From contig NZ_QJKB01000006.1 of NCBI RefSeq assembly GCF_003201815.1, positions 1 through 64,000 on the forward strand: 64,000 bases of DNA, in the 5' to 3' direction. Below are positions 58,342 to 64,000 of this stretch, piece after piece. Origin of the DNA: Undibacterium pigrum (GTDB taxonomy: Bacteria; Pseudomonadota; Gammaproteobacteria; Burkholderiales; Burkholderiaceae_D). Position numbers and translations under genes: made by a program. Position 1 is the stretch's first letter, and each line of letters opens with the position of its first letter. The notes beneath the pieces were generated by a model. That model was not told where the DNA came from. It ran no database searches and saw only the letters and a list, made by a program, of their open reading frames with translations.

Positions 58342-60375
58342 TTAAAAGCTGGCTCTGAGCCCCGCCATGAGATTTCTTCCAGGTTGTGGCAGGGTTTCTT
58401 TCAAGACAGAAGTCGACAGGCGTATACCCTGATTCAGCAAGTTCTTGGCCATCAGGAACCAGGTCAATTGCATGTTTTGATAAGGATGGGTGTAAGTCAG
58501 GCTGGTGTCGACCTTGGTATAAGCAGGTGTAACAAAACCTTCAAAACTGGCCAGTCTGTCCTGACGCTGGGCATGCAAGACATTGACACCTGCGCGCCAG
58601 CCGCCAGTGCGATAACTGATATCAAAGCCTGTACGTGTCGCAGGTTGCAGGGGCAGGCTGCCCTGATTATCCAGGCTGCCGCGTGAATAATCAGCAAAAG
58701 CGCGTCCTGCCCAGCCTTCGCCCAGCAGGTTGTAACTGATCTCGGCCTCGCCGCCGCGTATGGTGGCAGATGCCTGTGACCAGTTACGCAAAGTGAATTC
58801 TGCGTCAGCATCGGGTATGCCTGCCTCATCTACCTTGATGCCATTGCTGTGGCCATAGATGTAGTTATTGACCTTGTTCAGGAAGGCATTGATTTTCCAG
58901 CGCAGCAAGCCATGAGTTTTTTGCAGGCTCAATTCCAGATTGCGTGAAGCCTCTTTCTTCATGTCGACATTGCCAATATCAAAAGTGGCTGTCGATTCAT
59001 GTGGGCCAGCGGAATACAGTTCTTCAGTTGCCGGTGCGCGTTGTGCCCAGGACAGGCTCAGGCCCGCACCATAAGACTTGTCGAATTGCCACAGGCCGCC
59101 AACAGAGGCCGAGAATAAATTGAACTCGCGGGATTTCAGGCCGGAGCTGGTATCTGGTGTGCGTTTCACATTCTCGAAACGCATGCCGGTGCTGGCCATG
59201 ACATCGGCAATTTGCTTTTGCTCAACAAAGAACAGGGCAACGGAATTGGATTTGGTGCTGGGCACAGTATCAGCCCGGCCAGTTTCGGCGGAGAGGGCAG
59301 AAAACTTTACCTGTTCAGTCTGCAGACCCCAGCTACCTTGCCAGCCAGCCCAGGATGGGTGGGACAGGAGGATGCGGCTTTCCAGCATCTGGTTTTTGAA
59401 ATTGGTGATGGGAGTGCCATCTTCGGATTTTTCTGTGTGCTTATAATCAGTCGCACTGAATTTATATTTGAGGCTGTCGAAACCAGTCAATGGTGAATTG
59501 AGCAAACCATCGATATCCAGGCGGTTTTGGTTCAGGTCGATGAAAGAACGTTCTGCTGTCGGAATGCCATAGTGGTCATTCAGGGTTTGTACTGCCGCGC
59601 CTATATAACCCCAGTTCTGGATGATGGAGGCACCAGCCGTCAAAGAAGTTTCGCGGGTAAAGCTGGAAGGCATGCGTCCACTGGCAGAGGCTGGGTTATT
59701 CAATTCAGCATTGCCGGGGATTTTGTAATTGCCAGTGTCGCGGCTGCTACCGTCCACATGCAGACCTATGACGCCGCTGGAACCATCCAGCGAGAATGAC
59801 AGGCTCTTTTCTGAATTGACACTGCCGAAGCGAACTTCGCCTTCACCCGTCATTTTCTTGTTCAGGATAGTTGGTATGCGGTTATCTATGACATTCACCA
59901 GGCCGCCAATCGCACCACTGCCGTACAGCAGGGCTGCAGGGCCGCGCAAGACTTCTATCTGCTGCGCAGTGGCACTTTCACTGGCAACTGCGTGGTCATT
60001 CGACAAGCTTGATACATCGGCCACACCCATGCCATTTTGCAAAATCTTGACCCTGGGGCCTTCCAGACCACGGATGATGGGGCGCGAGGCACCCGCACCA
60101 AAACCAGATGCCGATACGCCCAGCTCACTCCCCAGCGTATCCCCCAGGGAGGTGCCGACTTTTGCCCTCAGCTCAGGTCCGGCAAGGATCTTGGCCGGGG
60201 TAAGCACTTGCATGTTTTCATCATTGCTGATGGGGTTGGAGGTGACGGTGACCGTGCTGATGGTGTTGCCAGCCGCATTGCCGGCGGCGCTGTCGGCCTG
60301 GGCATAAGTGACAGATGTGACAGGCGTCAAAAGGGCCAGCACTGCGCTGGTAATCAGTGTGCGTTGAAAAACCAT
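58342..60375 (-). CDS. TonB-dependent outer-membrane receptor, ZnuD-like
   Basis: 677 residues. Signal peptide to AQA; plug domain (about 40-160; TVTSNPI, GASRPIIRGLEGPRVKILQNGMGVADVSSLSNDHAVASESATAQQIEVLRGPAALLYGSGAIGGLVNVID) and a 22-strand barrel ending in ...LRASF with terminal Phe. The S-N-D-H-A pattern in the plug is typical of the ZnuD/zinc-receptor group. Second gene after a predicted Zur-controlled promoter. Zinc is the most likely cargo; other metals or haem cannot be excluded. Confidence 0.88.
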   Translation of the reverse strand: MVFQRTLITSAVLALLTPVTSVTYAQADSAAGNAAGNTISTVTVTSNPISNDENMQVLTPAKILAGPELRAKVGTSLGDTLGSELGVSASGFGAGASRPIIRGLEGPRVKILQNGMGVADVSSLSNDHAVASESATAQQIEVLRGPAALLYGSGAIGGLVNVIDNRIPTILNKKMTGEGEVRFGSVNSEKSLSFSLDGSSGVIGLHVDGSSRDTGNYKIPGNAELNNPASASGRMPSSFTRETSLTAGASIIQNWGYIGAAVQTLNDHYGIPTAERSFIDLNQNRLDIDGLLNSPLTGFDSLKYKFSATDYKHTEKSEDGTPITNFKNQMLESRILLSHPSWAGWQGSWGLQTEQVKFSALSAETGRADTVPSTKSNSVALFFVEQKQIADVMASTGMRFENVKRTPDTSSGLKSREFNLFSASVGGLWQFDKSYGAGLSLSWAQRAPATEELYSAGPHESTATFDIGNVDMKKEASRNLELSLQKTHGLLRWKINAFLNKVNNYIYGHSNGIKVDEAGIPDADAEFTLRNWSQASATIRGGEAEISYNLLGEGWAGRAFADYSRGSLDNQGSLPLQPATRTGFDISYRTGGWRAGVNVLHAQRQDRLASFEGFVTPAYTKVDTSLTYTHPYQNMQLTWFLMAKNLLNQGIRLSTSVLKETLPQPGRNLMAGLRASF

Positions 60376-60521
60376 GGTATTTCCTGTTTGCGAAATTCGG
60401 CAAAAAATAAGTCAAAGTATGACGAAGCTCAGACGCAGGTATTGCGTCTGAAAAATCAGTGAGTCTCAGGCGTGAGTGGTCAAAATGATCAAAATGGCCA
60501 ATGCAGACGCCGGGGCGCTAA

Positions 60522-60920
60522 TCAGGCAAACAGGGAAGGTGGTGCGCGGGAAGAAAACGGGACTTGCAGGGCAGCGAGCCAGCTTAGTATCGCTGTGCTG
60601 CTGCCAATGATGGCCTTGCCGCTATGACTGGCGACAACATCAGGCAGGTGTTGCAGGTATTCGGCAGCAGTGACTGCATCATACAGTGCACAAGAGTGCA
60701 GACTGTTGCCATCATCCTGGCTGCCAGGCAGGAAAGACAGGAAGGCGCCAGAGAGTACTGCTGGTTGTGACACTGTGGCGGAAGCTGGATTACCGCCCCA
60801 GCCAGCATGCGAAATTTTATGCACCAGACCCAGCCATTGCGTCAGCAATAAGGCAGGCAATAGCAGACACAGCAACCAACGTTTGCTGTTTTGCGTATTG
60901 AACTGGGAAGGGCGTAACAT
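60522..60920 (-). CDS. Small membrane-anchored protein of the zinc-receptor operon
   Basis: 132 residues from ATG 60920; the frame extends to 61001 (159 residues), and the start is uncertain. One N-terminal helix (RWLLCLLLPALLLTQWLGLVH) followed by H-K-I-S-H-A-G and then LHSCALYDAVTAAEYL, and a C-terminal helix ending SSRAPPSLFA. The L-H-S-C-x-L-Y-D-A plus R-A-P-P ending resembles DUF2946-type proteins often found beside metal-uptake genes. The His and Cys could bind metal. Lies 146 bases ahead of the receptor, with a hairpin at 60430-60450 between them. Confidence 0.7.
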   Translation of the reverse strand: MLRPSQFNTQNSKRWLLCLLLPALLLTQWLGLVHKISHAGWGGNPASATVSQPAVLSGAFLSFLPGSQDDGNSLHSCALYDAVTAAEYLQHLPDVVASHSGKAIIGSSTAILSWLAALQVPFSSRAPPSLFA

Positions 60921-61065
60921 TTTCAGCTTGAATTTCCGGTTATCTGGCAGCAAAAACTTGCTGAAAAAATATGTAGCAAAAAACCGACAGTAATTTGTCA
61001 TTATGCTAGCAAATTACATTGCCGGACAACATAAAAAAACAAATCAGGACAAATACTAAGAGCGA

Positions 61066-61106
61066 ATTATCGCGCAAAAGTTCATTGATATGCAACTTGG
61101 TTGCAT
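61066..61106 (-). promoter_or_regulatory. Predicted Zur-controlled promoter of the receptor operon
   Basis: On the minus strand: -35 TTGCAT (61095-61090), 18-base spacer, -10 GATAAT (61071-61066). The -35 is inside the palindrome ATGCAAC-N3-GTTGCAT (61090-61106). A related palindrome covers the zur promoter with identical spacing, so both are proposed Zur operators. Confidence 0.6.
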
Positions 61107-61117
61107 GTGATGACAAT

Positions 61118-61149
61118 AAAAAAGCGCGCAGTTGCCACCGCACGCTTTT
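61118..61149 (-). terminator. Rho-independent terminator after dksA
   Basis: On the minus strand AAAAGCGTGC / GCGCGCTTTT (one G-T pair) with a ten-base loop, ending in six T. It separates dksA from the receptor operon. Confidence 0.85.
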
Positions 61150-61183
61150 GAGAACCAGAAGCGCTACAAAAACAAGACCCAGC

Positions 61184-61639
61184 TCAGTCGCCGTACAACT
61201 TCTGCTTCATTTCACGTCTTTGCTGTGCTTCCAGTGACAGGGTCGCTGTCGGACGCGCCAGCAGGCGTGGAACACCAATTGGTTCACCGGTCTCTTCGCA
61301 CCAGCCGTAATCACCTTCATCAATACTATTGATGGATTGCTGTACTTTTTTCAGCAATTTGCGTTCACGATCGCGGGTGCGCAATTCCAGCGCGTGTTCT
61401 TCCTCTATCGTGGCACGGTCTGCCGGGTCTGGTACTAATACGGTTTCACGAAGATGCTCGGTGGTTTCGTCGGCGTTCTTCAATAAATCCTTCTCAAGCT
61501 GCTGCAAACGGGCCTTGAAAAATGCCAGTTGTGCAGCGTTCATATAGTCCTTCTCGCCCATCTTGAGGATTTCTTCCTCTGTGAGCAGAGCTTCGGGTGC
61601 GCTGACTGTAGCAGTCGATTTAGATGATTTAGTTGCCAC
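61184..61639 (-). CDS. dksA: RNA polymerase-binding transcription factor DksA lacking the zinc-finger cysteines
   Basis: 151 residues, the same length as E. coli DksA. The coiled-coil tip residues Asp71 and Asp74 (DPADRAT) that enter the RNA polymerase secondary channel are conserved at the same numbers. Of the four zinc ligands only Cys114 remains: positions 117, 135 and 138 are Thr, Ser and Ala (CEET and LSLEA). This is the zinc-free (C-) form of DksA, known to replace Zn-DksA in zinc-starved Pseudomonas. It is in a zinc-regulator neighbourhood but has its own terminator. It may be the sole or the alternative DksA. Confidence 0.95.
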   Translation of the reverse strand: MATKSSKSTATVSAPEALLTEEEILKMGEKDYMNAAQLAFFKARLQQLEKDLLKNADETTEHLRETVLVPDPADRATIEEEHALELRTRDRERKLLKKVQQSINSIDEGDYGWCEETGEPIGVPRLLARPTATLSLEAQQRREMKQKLYGD

Positions 61640-61794
61640 TTCGCTAACTTTCGATACGACGGGTTAAAACATAGAACAAATCCAAGGGCATGTTTGCCCC
61701 GGATAATTATCCTCCCCTTATTGATAAAGTAAATGACATTTGCATGAACGCCACTTGCACGACAGACAACGCCTGTCTTCAATAGCCCGCTAGT

Positions 61795-62886
61795 TTATAC
61801 CAAACAATGCTCCAAACCTTGAATAAATATGTCTTTAGGTAGATTTTTGCCAATAAACACCATCTTGCTTTCGCGCAATTCGTTTTCTCCCCACTTGGCA
61901 CCAACGTCAGTTCCCATGATTTGATGCACCCCCTGGAAGATCACTTTGCGGTCTGCACCTTGCATCAGTAATACGCCTTTATAGCGCAGCATGCGCGGAC
62001 CAAAGACTTGCACCAGGCCGCCGAGGAATTCATCCAGCTGGCCAGTATTGAAAGGACGCGTGCTCTTGAACACAAAGGCGGCGATATCGTCGGAATGGTG
62101 GGCGTGATGGTGGTTGTGCACATGTGGCGCATGATCACCGTGCTCGCCATGTTCTTTATGATGATGTTCGTGTGTGCAATCTGCATCGCAGGCTTCATGT
62201 TCATGATCGTGCTCATGTTCTGCTTCTTCCGCGCGCAGGAAGTCAGGGTCCAGGTCCAGCTTGGCATTCAGGTTGAAGCCTTTCAGGTCCAGCACTTCGC
62301 TGATGGCGATCTTGCCAAAGTCGACCGCGCTGATCGGTGCACGCGGGTTCATGCGCGTCAGACGGGCACGCAGTGCCGCCACTGCTTCTGCATCAACCAG
62401 ATCAGTTTTTGATAACAGGATCTTGTCGGCAAAGCCAACCTGGCGCTGAGCTTCCTCATGTTCATCGAGTTGCTGCATGCCATGACGGGCATCAACGACC
62501 GTGACTACCGCATCAAGCATGTAATAAGTGCCGACTTCTTCATCCACAAAAAAAGTCTGTGCCACCGGGCCGGGGTTGGCCAGGCCCGTGGTTTCTATGA
62601 TGACGCGGTCAAAACTGAGCTTGCCTTCATTCTTTTGCTGTATCAGCTTGCTGAGCGCGACGATCAGGTCACCGCGCACCGTGCAGCAGACACAGCCATT
62701 ATTCATTTCGACGATTTGTTCATTGCTGTCCTGTACCAGGATTTCATTGTCTATGTTTTCCTGGCCAAATTCATTTTCGATGACGGCAATCTTGTGACCG
62801 TGGTCTTCTTGCAAAATGCGGTTCAGCAGTGTGGTTTTGCCTGCACCTAAAAAGCCGGTGAGGATAGTGGTAGGAATTAATGCCAT
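61795..62886 (-). CDS. COG0523 GTPase, zinc metallochaperone-like (CobW/ZNG-type)
   Basis: 363 residues. Walker A G11-FLGAGKTT19, the metal site G64-CVCC68, and switch EFGQENIDNEI; GTP specificity block SKTDLVD. A His-rich stretch (about 222-270, alternating His with Asp/Glu) binds metal. The C-terminal CobW_C domain ends with ...GANDVRAKWGENELRESKMVFIGKNL-like residues. Usually handles zinc; the neighbouring zur and zinc-free DksA support that. Lies downstream of zur with repeat element B between them. Confidence 0.93.
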   Translation of the reverse strand: MALIPTTILTGFLGAGKTTLLNRILQEDHGHKIAVIENEFGQENIDNEILVQDSNEQIVEMNNGCVCCTVRGDLIVALSKLIQQKNEGKLSFDRVIIETTGLANPGPVAQTFFVDEEVGTYYMLDAVVTVVDARHGMQQLDEHEEAQRQVGFADKILLSKTDLVDAEAVAALRARLTRMNPRAPISAVDFGKIAISEVLDLKGFNLNAKLDLDPDFLRAEEAEHEHDHEHEACDADCTHEHHHKEHGEHGDHAPHVHNHHHAHHSDDIAAFVFKSTRPFNTGQLDEFLGGLVQVFGPRMLRYKGVLLMQGADRKVIFQGVHQIMGTDVGAKWGENELRESKMVFIGKNLPKDIFIQGLEHCLV

Positions 62887-62936
62887 GGTTTTTCTCTAAT
62901 ACTTAACAAATTTAAAAACAAGCTTATGTATGGTTT

Positions 62937-63117
62937 AGGAATTACGAAAAATTGTCCCAGCAAGGCTATTGCTTCAAGAAACATCCCTTGCAAGGGATGT
63001 TCGTTACGTCGGCGGACAACATGTTGTCCGAAACCCCGACTTCACCGCAGCGACGAAGACAGTACTTTAGTACGGCTAGGCGCTGCAACGCAGCTGGGGC
63101 GGTTTTTCGTAATTCCT
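62937..63117. repeat. Intergenic hairpin repeat element B (MITE/REP-like)
   Basis: 181 bp with 25-base terminal inverted repeats (62937-62961 and 63093-63117, 22 of 25 pairing), two internal perfect palindromes (20 bp at 62981-63000; 18 bp at 63013-63030) and the central GTACTTTAGTAC dyad (63062-63073). The right end overlaps the zur stop codon. Same plan as element A. A hairpin of this size could also affect zur-COG0523 read-through. Confidence 0.75.
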
Positions 63118-63613
63118 ATTTTGCGCAGTCTGCGCACCAGCCCTTTATAGTCAGCTCTATATCGTGGCTTTGAAAGCCGCGTCCCAGCGACGCTTGCAAG
63201 GTAGCCTGTAATTGCTGGCGCAAGCCTGGTGGTTGCTGGGCATCATCAAGGCAAAAGACCCGTGCGCAACGTGTGCATTTGAAATGCCCATGCTGATGCT
63301 GGGCCGGGTGTTCCTTGTTGCCAGCAGTTTCACTGCCGGTGCTATAGCGAAATACCCTGTCATCCCCAGAAATTTTATGGGCCAGCCCGGCATCGGTCAG
63401 GCAATCCAGTGCCCTGTACAAGGTCACCCTGTCCATCTCGGGCAAGGCATCCTGTACTTCGAGGTGGGACAAGGCGCGCTGGCTGGCCAGCAATTCTGAC
63501 AATACATTCAGGCGCGCACCGGTCACACGCACACCGGCGTCGGATAGTAGGCTGGACGCCGTATTGTGGTGCCTGGAGGCAGCCGGTTTGGCTCGGTTAG
63601 TCGGGGAGGTCAT
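63116..63613 (-). CDS. zur: Fur-family zinc uptake regulator Zur
   Basis: 165 residues from ATG 63613, an in-frame choice; the frame extends to ATG 63658, but the predicted -10 at 63678-63673 would leave that start a leader of under ten bases. Winged helix (LLSDAGVRVTGARLNVLSELLASQRALSHLEVQDALPEMDRVTLYRALDCLTDAGLAHKI), then QHGHFKCTRCARVFCLDD with the structural zinc CxxC and the last WCADCAK pair. Zur rather than Fur from the neighbours and from the two Cys pairs. Autoregulated by the palindrome at 63686-63702. Confidence 0.9.
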   Translation of the reverse strand: MTSPTNRAKPAASRHHNTASSLLSDAGVRVTGARLNVLSELLASQRALSHLEVQDALPEMDRVTLYRALDCLTDAGLAHKISGDDRVFRYSTGSETAGNKEHPAQHQHGHFKCTRCARVFCLDDAQQPPGLRQQLQATLQASLGRGFQSHDIELTIKGWCADCAK

Positions 63614-63672
63614 ATAAGTCCATGTTTTTCTGGCTGACGCAAAACTGATATGCGTCATTGCTACATGTCTTC

Positions 63673-63702
63673 ATTATGCCTCAAAATGCAATTCAGTTGC
63701 AA
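63673..63702 (-). promoter_or_regulatory. zur: Predicted autoregulated zur promoter with Zur operator
   Basis: Minus strand: -35 TTGCAA (63702-63697), 18-base spacer, -10 CATAAT (63678-63673). The palindrome ATGCAAT-N3-GTTGCAA at 63686-63702 overlaps the -35 and matches the receptor-operon site at 13 of 17 positions. Confidence 0.6.
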
Positions 63703-63892
63703 AAGTATTCTGATCTGCTTTTTTCGATTACCTGAAGAAAAAATGCGCCGTTTCACTTGCCTGTCATATTCGCTTCTTATACTCCTGCCCGAACTTGCCC
63801 TTACTCACTGCAAGGTTTTTTCACAAATTCAGGCGCGCAATTGGTCTCCAATTGGCTCATTTTTGTTGCAATCAACTATTGGAATTCGAATC

Positions 63893-64000
63893 ATGTCAGA
63901 TCAACCTCAACTCGGTCGCCGTCAGGCACTTAAATTTCTCGCAGGCGCACCTTTGCTGCCGCTGGGTGCCATGTCCACGGCTTCATTGCTGAGTGCATGC
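63893..64000 (+). CDS. Tat-exported lipoprotein-like protein, N-terminal fragment (runs off right edge)
   Basis: 36 residues visible from ATG 63893 (GGA upstream). The leader has a twin-arginine motif (G-R-R-Q-A-L-K-F-L) and ends LLSAC, which fits a lipobox, so a Tat-dependent lipoprotein or periplasmic enzyme is likely. The mature protein lies outside the window; its family cannot be assigned. It is divergent from zur across 279 bases without another gene. Confidence 0.7.
   Translation, partial: MSDQPQLGRRQALKFLAGAPLLPLGAMSTASLLSAC

Noticed and set aside
60430-60450. Hairpin CAGACGCA/TGCGTCTG as a terminator between the small membrane protein and the receptor
   Set aside because: The A/T-run is on the wrong side for the minus-strand transcript, so it cannot act as an intrinsic terminator; it may only stabilise the mRNA.

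Overview
The window reads as chromosomal DNA of a betaproteobacterium of the order Burkholderiales, most likely family Oxalobacteraceae (Undibacterium/Herminiimonas-like). This is inferred from protein style and gene order: gatCAB divergent from mreBCD-mrdA-rodA-rlpA, argB with slmA, grxC-secB-gpsA, hslVU with a STAS protein, and a fused livM-livG. Coding density is high. I see no rRNA, tRNA, CRISPR array, prophage or insertion sequence.

Layout. (1) 1-13515, cell surface: the 3' end of a huge RTX/S-layer-like protein, a TPR methyltransferase with a SEC-C zinc motif, a SapC-family protein, a second methyltransferase, a TPR protein with an SGNH-like C-terminal domain, a family-4 glycosyltransferase, and a complete type I secretion operon (ABC exporter, HlyD adaptor, TolC pore). 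The exporter operon lies behind a 22-bp perfect palindrome matching the CRP consensus, centred 41.5 bp before the predicted transcription start. The content parallels the Campylobacter fetus sap locus (SapA, SapC, SapDEF). (2) 13583-17362: gatCAB with an extra secreted cysteine-containing protein between gatA and gatB. (3) 17647-24757: the elongasome and cell-wall cluster. (4) 24773-28679: rsmI, then yraN, a SIS protein, the BON lipoprotein dolP, LemA and DinB proteins. (5) 28706-30976 (minus): an ECF sigma factor with a zf-HC2 protein and a CWC protein, then folE with a BLUF photoreceptor. (6) 31077-38166: argB, a nucleotidase, slmA, an AraC regulator, an Mpo1-like membrane protein, a diguanylate cyclase and a pabB-pabC fusion. 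(7) 38414-43356: a LIV-type branched-chain amino acid transporter. (8) 43381-52140: small enzymes, then moeB, ctpA, envC, gpmA, a rhodanese, grxC, secB and an SH3 protein. (9) 52250-58047: gpsA, msrC, hslVU and a STAS protein. (10) 58342-63613 (minus): a zinc-homeostasis block of zur, a COG0523 GTPase, a DksA lacking its zinc-finger cysteines, a small membrane protein and a TonB-dependent receptor.

How the parts work together. Region 1 probably makes, modifies and exports a surface-layer protein under CRP-type control. In region 10, two near-identical palindromes overlap the -35 boxes of zur and of the receptor operon with the same 18-bp spacing to the -10 box, which suggests autoregulated Zur control of a zinc-scarcity response. 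Two long hairpin-forming intergenic repeats (53268-53430 and 62937-63117) share a core and both end exactly on the stop codon of a minus-strand gene.
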